DNA of 64,000 nt from Exiguobacterium sp. RIT594 (GCF_003339585.1 NZ_QPKF01000001.1:868001-932000); one strand, 5' to 3'; numbered from the stretch's first letter, positions 15,950-26,073 are shown. Notes: a model not told the origin generated them from the letters alone. A program made the numbers and translations.

Positions 15950-17782
15950 ATGAAGGCGCATAACCGTCCTTCATCAGCAAATCTTCACTATCATCGCGAA
16001 GTAAACGCAAATTATCGGCTGTTCGGAATGATTATCTTTGTGCTGACTACTTGCGGTGCCGCTCTGTATGTTTTTTCAAGTAGCATCAGTCAAACTGGTT
16101 TAGAGCAGTCTGTCGGATGGCGGGCATTTTTAATTTTCATCGTGGGTGTAGTTCAATTTTTAATCGGAAAAAGTAGTCTGACCGATCGGTGGAAACCGCA
16201 TGTGATGTCAAGCGTCTTCCTATTGATACCTTTTATCTACTATCCATATATCGACAATGGAGCACAGACGGTATGGGCAGCCTCGTTGTTGTTTGTCTTG
16301 ACGTCTCTTGTCGTGATCAATCGGACGATGTTGCTGTATGCGACAGGAATCAGTGTCCTTTCCTTGCTGTATGTCTGGTTAAAAGAACCGACAGGAATCT
16401 CGACCTTCAGTCTGACCGATCATATCGCGCGAATTGGATTGATTCTGATTGCCACTCTCATCAGTCTGTTGATTCATAGACAATATGTCACACGTTTGGA
16501 ACGAAACATCGATTACCTGACACGATTAAAAGAACAAGCTTTCTTCGATCCGGTTACGGAACTGGCGAACCGGTCCTTTTTTGTCATTGAAACGGAGAAA
16601 AAAGCAGTTTCGGGAGATATCATCTGTCTGATTGATCTCGATGATTTTAAGACAGTCAATGATGCGTTCGGTTACCGGACGGGGGACCGGACGCTTCATG
16701 TGATCGGAAAGCGCCTGATGACCCGTTTTTCCGATTGTATCGTGGCGAAAGCGAGTGGAAGTGCTTTTTTATTACATGCAACATCTACGCCACCGCATCA
16801 ACTATGTGATGAGATTTTAGCCAATATTTCTGAACGTGTCCAGATTGATTTTAAGCAAATCAATGTAACGGCAAGCATCGGGGTTTCATTCGTCAACGGG
16901 GAATCGATTGATCACGTCATCAATGATGCCGAGATTGCTTTATTTACGGCAAAGTCAAATCGAAAAAATACGTTTGCGATTACGGATCAGGTAACCCAAA
17001 ATGAACGCAAACGAGCAATGCAACTGACACGGGACCTGTATGATGCTGATCTTGACCGGGACTTTTTTGTGCTGTTTCAACCACAAGTCAGCGCAGCTAA
17101 TCACCGCATCACGGGTGCTGAGGCACTAGTCCGGTGGAATCATCCGAAATATGGCCTGATTTCACCACTGGAATTCATTCCATTGGCAGAACGGACACGA
17201 TTCATCGAGACACTTGGAGGATGGGTAATGCGTAAAGCCTGCCTGCAAGGACAGAAATGGTTAGACCAAGGACGAAAACCAATAACGATTGCCGTCAATG
17301 TTTCGCCTTGGCAGTTGCGACAAGAAGACTTTACCGAAAAGGTTTTGGAGATTCTACGAACGACCGGTTTTCCGCCCTACTTATTGGAGATTGAAATGAC
17401 GGAACATATCTTTATTGAGGGAACGGTACAAATCATTGAAACCTTAAATGAGTTGCATCTCCACGGGATCCGGATTGCCCTTGATGATTTCGGAACGGGC
17501 TTTTCATCGATGCAGACGCTTGTCGAATTACCCTTCGATCAGTTAAAAATTCCGAAAGAGATTGTCCGGGAGGCGGTTGACTCGGAAGAAAAACGAGCCA
17601 TCGTCGAGACGATCATTCAACTGGGAAATCGGTTGAAGATGACAATTGTCGCAGAAGGAATCGAAGCGATGGTAGAAGCGGAACTTTTGACAGGATTAGG
17701 ATGTCAGACGCTTCAAGGGTATTTGTTCCACAAACCATTGGAAGCGTTATCAATTGAACCATTACTCGAGTTAGAAGCCTAA
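15950..17782 (+). CDS. Membrane GGDEF-EAL protein, probable c-di-GMP phosphodiesterase
   Basis: 610 residues. Residues about 23-180 hold six or seven hydrophobic segments forming a membrane sensor; a GGDEF-like domain follows (about 190-345) and an EAL domain (about 365-605). The GGDEF signature is replaced by SGSAF at 269-273, so cyclase activity should be lost; it may still bind GTP as a regulatory domain. The EAL part looks competent: EAL at 391-393, VNVSPWQL, EIEMTEH, ALDDFGTG, LKIP, VAEGIEA and QGYLF. Asp after the catalytic Lys (usual LKID) is Pro here. Likely hydrolyses c-di-GMP to pGpG, opposing the cyclase at 174. ATG 15950 follows GAGGGGATG. Confidence 0.88.
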   Translation: MKAHNRPSSANLHYHREVNANYRLFGMIIFVLTTCGAALYVFSSSISQTGLEQSVGWRAFLIFIVGVVQFLIGKSSLTDRWKPHVMSSVFLLIPFIYYPYIDNGAQTVWAASLLFVLTSLVVINRTMLLYATGISVLSLLYVWLKEPTGISTFSLTDHIARIGLILIATLISLLIHRQYVTRLERNIDYLTRLKEQAFFDPVTELANRSFFVIETEKKAVSGDIICLIDLDDFKTVNDAFGYRTGDRTLHVIGKRLMTRFSDCIVAKASGSAFLLHATSTPPHQLCDEILANISERVQIDFKQINVTASIGVSFVNGESIDHVINDAEIALFTAKSNRKNTFAITDQVTQNERKRAMQLTRDLYDADLDRDFFVLFQPQVSAANHRITGAEALVRWNHPKYGLISPLEFIPLAERTRFIETLGGWVMRKACLQGQKWLDQGRKPITIAVNVSPWQLRQEDFTEKVLEILRTTGFPPYLLEIEMTEHIFIEGTVQIIETLNELHLHGIRIALDDFGTGFSSMQTLVELPFDQLKIPKEIVREAVDSEEKRAIVETIIQLGNRLKMTIVAEGIEAMVEAELLTGLGCQTLQGYLFHKPLEALSIEPLLELEA

Positions 17783-17785
17783 CAC

Positions 17786-17844
17786 AAAAGCTCAACCATT
17801 TTCACTTTCGTCACGAGACGTCTGTAGAAAACGGTTGAGCTTTT
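17786..17844. terminator. Bidirectional terminator between the GGDEF-EAL gene and the permease gene
   Basis: AAAAGCTCAACCATTTTC (17786-17803) pairs with GAAAACGGTTGAGCTTTT (17827-17844), flanked by A and T runs; loop is 23 nt. Confidence 0.8.
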
Positions 17845-17849
17845 TCACG

Positions 17850-18536
17850 TTATAAATAGCGGGCGAAACGCCGTTCAAGCATTTCCTGACCGGCAGCGAT
17901 GACGGCACAGATTCCCCAGTAAATGAAAGCGATGACAAAATAAACTGTCATGTAGTCAAACTCCCGTCCACCGACAATCTTTGCCCGTTGAAAAATCTCC
18001 GGGACTGTAATCATGGCGGCAAGCGAAGAGGCTTTCACCAAATCAAGAAGGACATTTGACAGCGGCGGAATTGCCAGTCGAACAGCCTGAGGCAGGGTGA
18101 TGCCGACGAACACACGGTATCTGGAAAGTCCTAGTGACTGGGCAGCCTCCCGTTGACCGCGGTCCACCGACAAAAGGGATGAACGAATGATTTCAGCCAT
18201 ATAGGCAGCGCTATTCAGACTAAAGCCGGCAATGGCAGCGGTCAAGGCATCCAGTTGAATATTGATGACCGGTAAACCAAAATAAAACATGAATAACAAG
18301 ACGAGAATCGGGACACCACGCATAAATGAAATATAAAGGGTGGCAATCGTCCGTAACAATCGTGATGTGGATAACCGCGCCAAAGCAAGTAACAAGCCGA
18401 GACCAAGGCCGATCATCATGCTGAGAACCGAAATCCAAAGAGTATGGCCAAGACCACCTAAAATGTAGGGAAACGCTTCTCGTGCTAATTCTGGATTAAA
18501 GACGGACCGCCATTCAATTTCAAAGAAGCTGTTCAA
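17850..18536 (-). CDS. Polar amino-acid ABC transporter permease
   Basis: 228 residues, about five transmembrane helices, HisM/GlnP family. The ATPase-docking EAA loop is REAAQSLGLSRYRVFVGITLPQAVRLAIPPL. It passes the substrate delivered by the binding protein through the membrane. Overlaps the binding-protein gene by 4 bp and is last in the leftward operon. No ATP-binding gene accompanies it; it must borrow an ATPase, possibly the GlnQ-type one at 40128. Cystine or another polar amino acid is likely; the sequence does not decide. Confidence 0.9.
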   Translation of the reverse strand: MNSFFEIEWRSVFNPELAREAFPYILGGLGHTLWISVLSMMIGLGLGLLLALARLSTSRLLRTIATLYISFMRGVPILVLLFMFYFGLPVINIQLDALTAAIAGFSLNSAAYMAEIIRSSLLSVDRGQREAAQSLGLSRYRVFVGITLPQAVRLAIPPLSNVLLDLVKASSLAAMITVPEIFQRAKIVGGREFDYMTVYFVIAFIYWGICAVIAAGQEMLERRFARYL

Positions 18537-19375
18537 TTCACGTCAACGAGCGTCGTCTTGATATCAGGCATTTTCGAGACGTCTTTGTTGGCGTAAAATG
18601 TCTTCGACAGTTTAGCAAGCGTTCCATCTTTCTTCATCTTGTCGATTTCAGCATTGATGTTCGACTGTAATTCTTTATTGTCTAAATCCATGATGAGTCC
18701 GACCTGGCTGGGATTATAAGCGATATCAGGATGAATCGTAATGTCAAAATCTTTAAAGAAATCGACAGCTAAACTTTGTAAATAATAATCGTTTAAGATG
18801 ACATCTGTCCGTCCGTTGGAAACATCACGCAAATATTGATCATTCGTCGCATTATCATAGGTGACTTCTTTTGCACCGAATTTCTTAGCGACTTGCATAT
18901 AGGTCGTCGTCGCTTCTCCCGCTGCTTTTTTGCCTTTTAAATCTTCGAGAGACTTGATGCCGGATAAATCACTTTTACGGACAATCGCCGTCCCGTACGT
19001 ATATTTGTATGGTTTAGAGAAAGCAAACTTTCCTTTACGTTCATCGGTAATCGTAATATCATTGGCGGCTAAATCAACTTGACCGGTGTTTACACTCGTC
19101 AACATACCGTCAAAAGACATTTCTTTAAATGCCACCTTCAAATCAAGACGTTTAGCGATCTCTTTGACGACTTCGACATCAAAGCCGGTTAATTTATTAC
19201 TTTTTTCTTCATGGAATGAAGTCGGATAAAGTGTACCAGCCGTTGCAACTGTCAAGGTTCCTTCTTTTTGAATCTTATCGTATGCGGTCATCTGTTTTTC
19301 TTCCTGACCACATGCACTAAGGACCAGGGCAGTTCCTGCAATCAAGAGGCCCGTCCATTTCACAGAGTTTTTCAT
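18533..19375 (-). CDS. Amino-acid ABC transporter substrate-binding lipoprotein
   Basis: 280 residues from ATG 19375. Type II signal peptide with lipobox LSAC, lipid-bearing Cys22, so it is tethered outside the membrane. SBP_bac_3 fold: GFDVEVVKEIAKRLDLK, then LAANDITITDERKGKFAFSKPY (ligand Arg/Asp contacts). Resembles cystine/polar amino-acid binding proteins. AAGGAG precedes; another ATG nine bases... upstream at 19384 lies too close to that site. First gene of a two-gene operon with the permease. Confidence 0.88.
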   Translation of the reverse strand: MKNSVKWTGLLIAGTALVLSACGQEEKQMTAYDKIQKEGTLTVATAGTLYPTSFHEEKSNKLTGFDVEVVKEIAKRLDLKVAFKEMSFDGMLTSVNTGQVDLAANDITITDERKGKFAFSKPYKYTYGTAIVRKSDLSGIKSLEDLKGKKAAGEATTTYMQVAKKFGAKEVTYDNATNDQYLRDVSNGRTDVILNDYYLQSLAVDFFKDFDITIHPDIAYNPSQVGLIMDLDNKELQSNINAEIDKMKKDGTLAKLSKTFYANKDVSKMPDIKTTLVDVN

Positions 19376-19660
19376 CGTTTCCATTCTCCTTTTCCTTATA
19401 GACACTGATAATTTATTTTCTATTTAAAAGTACCATGGAAAATGGAATTGGCGCAAAAAAGAATAGCTTCTTGAAAAATATTTTATGCAAAAAAATTATT
19501 CACCCATATGTAAGCGTTATCATCAAGATGAGACGGTCTATCAAGGGATTTGAAGAACTAGATTTTAGAAATATACATAGTGGCGAATAAACATAAAAGA
19601 GTGTAAAGTGTATTTTAACAGAATATACAGAAAATTTAGAACGGTTAGGAGCGTGGTAAT

Positions 19661-22600
19661 ATGTCATTTCATCAAATGCCGCAACGGCAAGGACTATATG
19701 ATCCGAGACAAGAACACGATGCGTGTGGAATCGGGGTTTATGCTCATCGGACGGGACGAGTAAGTCATGAAATCGTTCAAAACGCCTTGAAGATGTTGTG
19801 TCAGATGGAACATCGGGGGGGACAAGGGAGTGACGCCAAAACAGGCGATGGAGCCGGCGTCCTCACACAAATACCAGATCGTCTTTTCCGCCAAACGTTA
19901 CGAAATATCAACTTGCCGCGCAGTGGGGACTACGGGGTGATGATGATGTTTTTGCCGCGGGAAGACCGCTTCCGTCAACGGTTGGAACGTGTTTTGGAAT
20001 CGATCATCTTATCGGAAGGACAAGGGTTAATTGAGTGGCGAACGGTCCCGGTTACGAACACGGTGATCGGAGATAAAGCGCGTCAAACGGAACCCGTCAT
20101 CCGGCAATGCTTTATTGAAGCCAAAAACGTCGAAGGATTAGCGTTCGAGCGGACACTGTTTTTGATTCGCCGACTGTTTGAGCGAGAAGCGGAGCAACTC
20201 GGTATCGAACAATACGTCTTAAGCAGCTCCAGCGAGACGATTGTCTATAAAGGACTGGTAACGACGGATCAGCTCGGTCTGTATTTTAATGATTTGCAGG
20301 ATGAACGGTACCAGTCCGGTTTCGCGATCGTCCACTCGAGATTCAGTACGAACACTTTTCCGAGCTGGAAACGTGCCCATCCTAACCGTTATCTCATCCA
20401 TAATGGAGAAATCAATACGTTACAAGGGAATGTCCGGGCAATGCGGAGTCGTGAAAACGGCTTGGCCAAGACGACATACGGCCGTCGGGCAAAAGATGTC
20501 TTACCGATTTTGGACGAGTCGGGCAGTGACTCCTCGATGCTTGATAATGCGTTCGAGTTTTTATATCTGTCTGGCTTGACACTGGCAGAAACAGCATTGA
20601 TGCTCGTGCCGGAACCGTTTGAACATGCAGAGGTCCGACCGGCCAAACGGGCCTATTACGAATACCACAGCAGCATGATGGAACCATGGGATGGTCCGTC
20701 AGCGATTGTCTTCACGAACGGCAAACAGATTGGGGCGACACTCGACCGAAATGGTCTGCGACCGGCGCGGTATATGATGATGCGGGACGGTCACTTCATG
20801 TTATCTTCCGAATCCGGTGTCTTACCGGTAGCTGAGCACGATATCTTATTCAAGAAACGTCTTGTTCCGGGAGAGCTGCTACTTCTTGACTTTGCGTCCG
20901 GCCAATTGATTTCCGATGAAGAGGTCAAGCGTGAACTTGCGATGCGTCATCCGTATGCCGAGTGGTTGGCGGAAGAGATGATTTCATTACCGGCAGGCGT
21001 GAAAACGGAAGAGGTCTCGAATCTCGGAACGTTCCAGCGGTTGTTTGGTTACACACGGGAAGACATCGATCAGTATTTGATTCCGCTGGTGGAAGAGAAA
21101 AAAGATCCGTTAGGTGCGATGGGAACGGACATCCCGCTCGCTGTGTTAAGTGAACGGCCGCAATCTTTATTCCGGTATTTCAAACAGTTATTCGCACAGG
21201 TGACAAATCCGCCGATTGATGCGTTGCGGGAACAAATCGTCACGTCGACAATGACCTGGCTCGGTCAACAAGGAGAACTGTTGACACCGAACCGGCAAAA
21301 TTGCCGTCGGATCCGTCTGAGCTCACCGGTTCTTACGCCAGCGGAAGCAGCGGCGTTAAAGCAGACGAAACTCGTCCACAAGACACTCTCGACGGTGTTT
21401 GACGGTCAGCTGGAGGAAGCGCTCGAATCGTTACTCGAGCAAGCTGTCCATGCCGTCCGGGGAGGCTGTGAACTGTTGATTCTTTCCGACCGGAATGTCC
21501 GGCCGGGTGCTGTCCCGATGCCGATTCTCCTCGTCACGAGTGCCGTTCACCATCATTTGATCCGGGAAGGTTTACGGACGAAAGTCAGTTTAATCATCGA
21601 AGGCGGCGAAGTCCGGGAAGTCCACCATTTTGCCGCCCTGATCGGATACGGAGCTGATGCCGTTCATCCTTACCTTGTCTATGCGACGTTACAGGATGCC
21701 GTTGTCGAAACGATGCCTGACTATGCGGAGCGATACCGGTCCGCAGTGACAGAGGGTGTGGTCAAAGTCATGTCGAAGATGGGCATTTCGACGGTCTTCA
21801 GTTACCGGGGCGCTCAAATTTTTGAGGCTGTCGGGATTTCCGAAGAAGTCATCAATCGGTACTTCACAGGAACCGTCTCGCAACTCGACGGTTTGACCTT
21901 GTCACTGATTGAACAGGAAGCGCTTCGTCAACATGAAGAAGGAATCAAACGGACACGCCTCGAGTCCGGCAGTGTCTTCCGCTATCGCCACGACGGGGAA
22001 CATCATGCGTTCAATCCGGCAACGATTCATTTACTGCAACATGCTTGCCGAACCGGACGGTATGATTTGTTCAAAACCTATTCTTCCCGGATCCAGGAAG
22101 AACCGGCGACATTTTTGCGTCATCTGATGTCTTTCCGGGAAACGGCACCGATTTCACTTGCCGAAGTTGAACCGGTCAGTGAAATCGTCAAATATTTCAA
22201 GACGGGAGCGATGTCTTACGGTTCGCTGTCGAAAGAAGCGCACGAGACGTTAGCGATTGCGATGAACCGGTTGGGCGGTAAAAGTAACAGCGGTGAAGGC
22301 GGTGAAGAAGAGGACCGGTATCATTTGGATGAAAACGGGGATTCCCGGATGAGTCGGATCAAACAGATAGCATCTGGTCGATTCGGTGTCACGAGCGATT
22401 ACCTCGTCCATGCCGACGAACTGCAAATCAAAGTGGCACAAGGAGCGAAGCCGGGGGAAGGCGGACAGCTGCCGGGTGAAAAAGTCTATCCGTGGATTGC
22501 GCGTGTCCGTGCCTCGACACCGGGCGTCGGATTGATTTCACCTCCACCGCACCATGATATTTATTCAATCGAAGATTTGGCGCAGTTGATTCATGACTTG

Positions 22601-24139
22601 AAACGCGCAAATGACCGGGCACGGATCAGTGTCAAACTGGTCGCAAAAGGCGGTGTCGGAACGATTGCTGCCGGCGTCGCCAAAGGATTGGCCGATGTCA
22701 TCGTCATCAGCGGTCATGACGGGGGAACCGGTGCTTCACCGAAGACCAGCATTCAGCATACGGGATTACCGTGGGAGCTGGGCTTGGCCGAAACCCATCA
22801 GACGCTGGCTTTAAACGGTTTACGGGACCGTGTCGTTCTGGAAACGGACGGAAAGTTATTGACGGGACGCGATGTCGTCATCGCTGCGATGCTCGGTGCC
22901 AATGAATACGGCTTTGCGACGGCACCGTTAATTGCCGTCGGCTGCATCATGATGCGGGCCTGCCATCTCGATACATGTCCGGTCGGCGTTGCAACACAAG
23001 ATCCGAAGCTTCGTGAGAAATTTACAGGGTCAGCGGATCATGTCGTTCACTTCATGGAATTTGTCGCCGAAGAAGTCCGCGAATATTTAGCGCAGCTCGG
23101 TGTGAGACGTTTAGCCGATTTAGTCGGCCGGACGGATCTGTTGCAAACATCGGACCGGTTAAAGACGCATTGGAAAGCAGCCAGTCTCGATTTATCCCGT
23201 CTGTTCGTCATGCCTGGATATTCGGCAGAAAATCGGCAGTATCAGGAGCATCGCGTCTCGGATTCCTTTGACGGACGGGAACTGGAAACTGTCATCACGG
23301 ATGATTCCTTTACGGAACAACAAACCTTTGCCTTCCCGGTCACCAATACGGACCGGGCCATCGGGACGAATACCGGATCACGTTTGACACGGCTTTACGG
23401 CGCGATGGGGCTTCCGGCGGATCGGTTAACGCTGAATCTGACGGGTTCAGCCGGTCAAAGTCTTGGTGCGTATATCCCGCGTGGCATGACGTTAAATGTG
23501 TCGGGAGATGCCAACGATTATGTCGGCAAAGGACTATCCGGCGGCGTCATCGCCGTGCGTCCGCAGGCAAAATCCAGTTTCGTCTCCTCGGATCAGGTCA
23601 TTATCGGGAACGTGGCACTGTACGGGGCAACGAGTGGAGAGCTTTACGTCAACGGTCAGGCCGGGGAACGATTCGCTGTCCGGAACAGCGGAGCGACGGC
23701 AGTCGTCGAAGGGATCGGAAATCATGGTCTCGAGTATATGACGGGCGGAAGTGTCGTCATTTTAGGTGATGTCGGACTGAACTTTGCCGCCGGAATGTCC
23801 GGCGGTGTCGCGTACGTCCTGCCAAAAGACGTCACCCGTTTTGAGGCCCGGATCAACCGAGAGCTTGTCGTAACCGGAGCTGTTTCCGACCCGGAAGAGG
23901 CCACCCGCTTAAAAACGTTCATCGAGCGGCATGTCGCCCGGACGAACAGTGAACAAGGTCATGCGATTTTAGCAAACTGGGATCATGTCCTCAGCTCGTT
24001 TATCCGTGTCATCCCGACAACCTATCAAGCTGTCACGACTTTGATGGCAGGCTACGCGCAACAGGGACACAATACAGAAGAAGCGATGTTGCTGGCATTT
24101 GAGACGCATATCGGTCGCGGAACAGGAGGGAAAAAATGA
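19661..24139 (+). CDS. gltA: Glutamate synthase (NADPH) large subunit
   Basis: 1492 residues, full length. With the small subunit it makes two glutamate from glutamine and 2-oxoglutarate. Domains in order: class II glutamine amidotransferase with N-terminal nucleophile Cys22 (EHDACGIG; residues 1-21 are removed as a propeptide), central domain, FMN-binding synthase domain (KPGEGGQLPGEKV, GGVGTIAAGVAKG, SGHDGGTGAS), the 3Fe-4S cluster C1095-x5-C1101-x4-C1106, and the C-terminal beta-helix. Named gltA in Bacillus, gltB in E. coli. TTAGGAGCG precedes ATG 19661. A LysR regulator GltC controls it in Bacillus, but no gltC is adjacent here. Overlaps the small-subunit gene by 4 bp. Confidence 0.97.
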   Translation: MSFHQMPQRQGLYDPRQEHDACGIGVYAHRTGRVSHEIVQNALKMLCQMEHRGGQGSDAKTGDGAGVLTQIPDRLFRQTLRNINLPRSGDYGVMMMFLPREDRFRQRLERVLESIILSEGQGLIEWRTVPVTNTVIGDKARQTEPVIRQCFIEAKNVEGLAFERTLFLIRRLFEREAEQLGIEQYVLSSSSETIVYKGLVTTDQLGLYFNDLQDERYQSGFAIVHSRFSTNTFPSWKRAHPNRYLIHNGEINTLQGNVRAMRSRENGLAKTTYGRRAKDVLPILDESGSDSSMLDNAFEFLYLSGLTLAETALMLVPEPFEHAEVRPAKRAYYEYHSSMMEPWDGPSAIVFTNGKQIGATLDRNGLRPARYMMMRDGHFMLSSESGVLPVAEHDILFKKRLVPGELLLLDFASGQLISDEEVKRELAMRHPYAEWLAEEMISLPAGVKTEEVSNLGTFQRLFGYTREDIDQYLIPLVEEKKDPLGAMGTDIPLAVLSERPQSLFRYFKQLFAQVTNPPIDALREQIVTSTMTWLGQQGELLTPNRQNCRRIRLSSPVLTPAEAAALKQTKLVHKTLSTVFDGQLEEALESLLEQAVHAVRGGCELLILSDRNVRPGAVPMPILLVTSAVHHHLIREGLRTKVSLIIEGGEVREVHHFAALIGYGADAVHPYLVYATLQDAVVETMPDYAERYRSAVTEGVVKVMSKMGISTVFSYRGAQIFEAVGISEEVINRYFTGTVSQLDGLTLSLIEQEALRQHEEGIKRTRLESGSVFRYRHDGEHHAFNPATIHLLQHACRTGRYDLFKTYSSRIQEEPATFLRHLMSFRETAPISLAEVEPVSEIVKYFKTGAMSYGSLSKEAHETLAIAMNRLGGKSNSGEGGEEEDRYHLDENGDSRMSRIKQIASGRFGVTSDYLVHADELQIKVAQGAKPGEGGQLPGEKVYPWIARVRASTPGVGLISPPPHHDIYSIEDLAQLIHDLKRANDRARISVKLVAKGGVGTIAAGVAKGLADVIVISGHDGGTGASPKTSIQHTGLPWELGLAETHQTLALNGLRDRVVLETDGKLLTGRDVVIAAMLGANEYGFATAPLIAVGCIMMRACHLDTCPVGVATQDPKLREKFTGSADHVVHFMEFVAEEVREYLAQLGVRRLADLVGRTDLLQTSDRLKTHWKAASLDLSRLFVMPGYSAENRQYQEHRVSDSFDGRELETVITDDSFTEQQTFAFPVTNTDRAIGTNTGSRLTRLYGAMGLPADRLTLNLTGSAGQSLGAYIPRGMTLNVSGDANDYVGKGLSGGVIAVRPQAKSSFVSSDQVIIGNVALYGATSGELYVNGQAGERFAVRNSGATAVVEGIGNHGLEYMTGGSVVILGDVGLNFAAGMSGGVAYVLPKDVTRFEARINRELVVTGAVSDPEEATRLKTFIERHVARTNSEQGHAILANWDHVLSSFIRVIPTTYQAVTTLMAGYAQQGHNTEEAMLLAFETHIGRGTGGKK

Positions 24140-25605
24140 AGAGACGAGATCAATTCATGAACGTTCCTCGCCAGGCAGGCAAGGAACGTGACAGCAGGGA
24201 ACGAGTTGGCGATTTTAATGAGTACAAAGAACGTTTTTCTGAAGCGGAAGCGTCGGAGCAGGCCAGCCGTTGCATGGATTGCGGGACACCGTTTTGCCAT
24301 GTCGGTGAGACGTATGGACAAGTCAAAATCGGGTGTCCGGTCTACAATTTGATTCCGGAATGGAACGTGCTTGTCGAACAGGGAAATTTTCACGAAGCCC
24401 TGCAGCGGCTCCAAGAGACAAATAACTTCCCGGAATTCACAGGACGCGTCTGTCCCGCGCCGTGTGAAGGATCATGCACCCTCTCGATCAACGAACCTGC
24501 TGTCACAATCAAACAGATCGAACGGACCATCATCGATATCGGTTTTGAAAAAGGATGGGTCCAACCGCGTATTCCGTCGATCAGAAGTCAACACCGGATT
24601 GCAATCGTCGGTTCAGGGCCGGCCGGCTTAGCGGCAGCCGATCAATTGAACCAAGCGGGGCATCAAGTGACGGTGTTTGAACGGGAAGACCAAATTGGTG
24701 GATTATTGACGTACGGAATTCCGGCGATGAAACTTTCGAAAGACATCGTTGCCCGTCGTGTCCGCCTGCTCGAGACGGAAGGGATCACGTTCAAAACCGG
24801 TGTTACGATCGGTCTTGATTTATCACTGGATCAACTGGAAGCCGATTACGATGCGGTCATCCTCTGTGTCGGTGCAACTGAACCAAGAAAAATACCGGAC
24901 GCTCCGAGTAGTGGTGTCGGATACGCGATGGATTATTTAACAAGCGTGACGCGGCAACTTTTGACAGGACAATCGTTAATCGACCTGCATGACACACGGG
25001 GGAAAGATGTCCTCGTCATCGGAGGCGGCGACACGGGAGCGGACTGTGTAGCGACGGCACTGCGGCAAGGCTGCCGCTCCGTCGTCCAGTTCGGGAAACA
25101 CGAGATGCCGGGTCCGGAACGGGCACCGGACAACATGTGGCCGGATACACCGAACCTGTACAGCCTCGATTATGGTTATGAGGAAGCGCTCGTTCAATTC
25201 GGTCGTGATCCACGGGAATACTTGATTGCGATTGAGCGTTACACGACGGATGAAGCCGGACGTTTGACCGGCGTCTGGACGATTCATAATGAAAAAATCC
25301 GCCATGGCGATGGACGGGTTGAGTTTCAGAAGCTTCCCGGCACCGAAAAATATTATCCGGTCGATACGATGTTGATTGCAATCGGGTTCAGCGGTGTCGA
25401 GCAGGATGTTCTACGTCATCTACCGGTTGAGACACAGAACGGGAAGATTAAAACGCAGTCGTACGCGACCGGCCGACCGGGTGTATTTGCCGCCGGCGAT
25501 GCCCGGCGCGGTCAGTCATTGATTGTTTGGGCCATCCGGGAAGGACGGGAAGTTGCTGAAAAAGTTGAGCAACACCTCCAGACCTTGCACCAGCAAACCG
25601 GTTGA
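24136..25605 (+). CDS. gltB: Glutamate synthase small subunit
   Basis: 489 residues, normal length. FAD/NADPH-binding reductase that feeds electrons to the large subunit through two 4Fe-4S clusters. N-terminal cysteine groups: ASRCMDCGTPFCH and GCPVYNLIPEWN, then GRVCPAPCEGSC. Two Rossmann motifs follow: IAIVGSGPAGLAAADQL (FAD) and VLVIGGGDTGADCV (NADPH). C-terminal VFAAGDARRGQSLIVWAI is the second FAD contact. Called gltB in Bacillus, gltD in E. coli. Starts within the large-subunit stop, so translation is coupled and subunit ratio fixed. Confidence 0.97.
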   Translation: MKRRDQFMNVPRQAGKERDSRERVGDFNEYKERFSEAEASEQASRCMDCGTPFCHVGETYGQVKIGCPVYNLIPEWNVLVEQGNFHEALQRLQETNNFPEFTGRVCPAPCEGSCTLSINEPAVTIKQIERTIIDIGFEKGWVQPRIPSIRSQHRIAIVGSGPAGLAAADQLNQAGHQVTVFEREDQIGGLLTYGIPAMKLSKDIVARRVRLLETEGITFKTGVTIGLDLSLDQLEADYDAVILCVGATEPRKIPDAPSSGVGYAMDYLTSVTRQLLTGQSLIDLHDTRGKDVLVIGGGDTGADCVATALRQGCRSVVQFGKHEMPGPERAPDNMWPDTPNLYSLDYGYEEALVQFGRDPREYLIAIERYTTDEAGRLTGVWTIHNEKIRHGDGRVEFQKLPGTEKYYPVDTMLIAIGFSGVEQDVLRHLPVETQNGKIKTQSYATGRPGVFAAGDARRGQSLIVWAIREGREVAEKVEQHLQTLHQQTG

Positions 25606-25619
25606 TCAGTAGTGAAATC

Positions 25620-25668
25620 AAAAAACGTTCGAGACTCCTCACCACACGGGGAGATTCGAACGTTTTTT
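25620..25668 (+). terminator. Terminator of the glutamate synthase operon
   Basis: AAAAAACGTTCGA arm pairs with TCGAACGTTTTTT across a loop that itself can form a short stem. Confidence 0.88.
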
Positions 25669-25779
25669 GGTTTGTCATGAATGTTGGACAATGTTAAAAA
25701 AAGAAAATCGATAATCCAGTTTATCTTGTACCCATTTCGAAGCGCTTTCAGCTAGGATAAAAGAGAAGGAGTGATCAGG

Positions 25780-26073
25780 ATGGATGCCATTACTATTATC
25801 TTTGTCTGTGACTCGGGGCTGGTCAGCAGTGTCATGGGAGCCAAAGTGTTGCGGAATCGATTACAAAAAGAGCAGCTTCATGTAACAGTCGAGACATGCC
25901 GGGCGAAAGAAACCCCGACAGAGACCAGGTTTCTAGTCGGTCCCCGGCAAATCGTATCCGATTTGCCGATCGATTCTACGTGCAAGGTATTTGCTGTCGA
26001 TCATCTGTTGGCAGCGGCGTCCTATGATGATTTAATTAAGACCATTAGAAACGAGTTGATGCAATGTGACTGA
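25780..26073 (+). CDS. Free-standing mannitol PTS EIIB-like protein
   Basis: 97 residues. Homologous to the cytoplasmic IIB domain of the MtlA encoded at 28272: IIFVCDSGLVSSVMGAKVLRNRL against IIFACDAGMGSSAMGASVLRNKI. The phosphorylatable Cys10 is kept but the loop around it is changed (DSGLVSSV for DAGMGSSA), so phosphotransfer may be altered. ATG 25780 follows GAAGGAG. Its end overlaps mtlR by 8 bp, so the two are translationally coupled. In Bacillus, MtlR is controlled by interaction with the IIB domain of MtlA, hence a regulatory role toward MtlR is a reasonable inference. Confidence 0.75.
   Translation: MDAITIIFVCDSGLVSSVMGAKVLRNRLQKEQLHVTVETCRAKETPTETRFLVGPRQIVSDLPIDSTCKVFAVDHLLAAASYDDLIKTIRNELMQCD

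Noticed and set aside
20219-25678. Many long minus-strand ORFs across the glutamate synthase genes
   Set aside because: They are shadows of GC-rich coding sequence, without ribosome sites or family resemblance.
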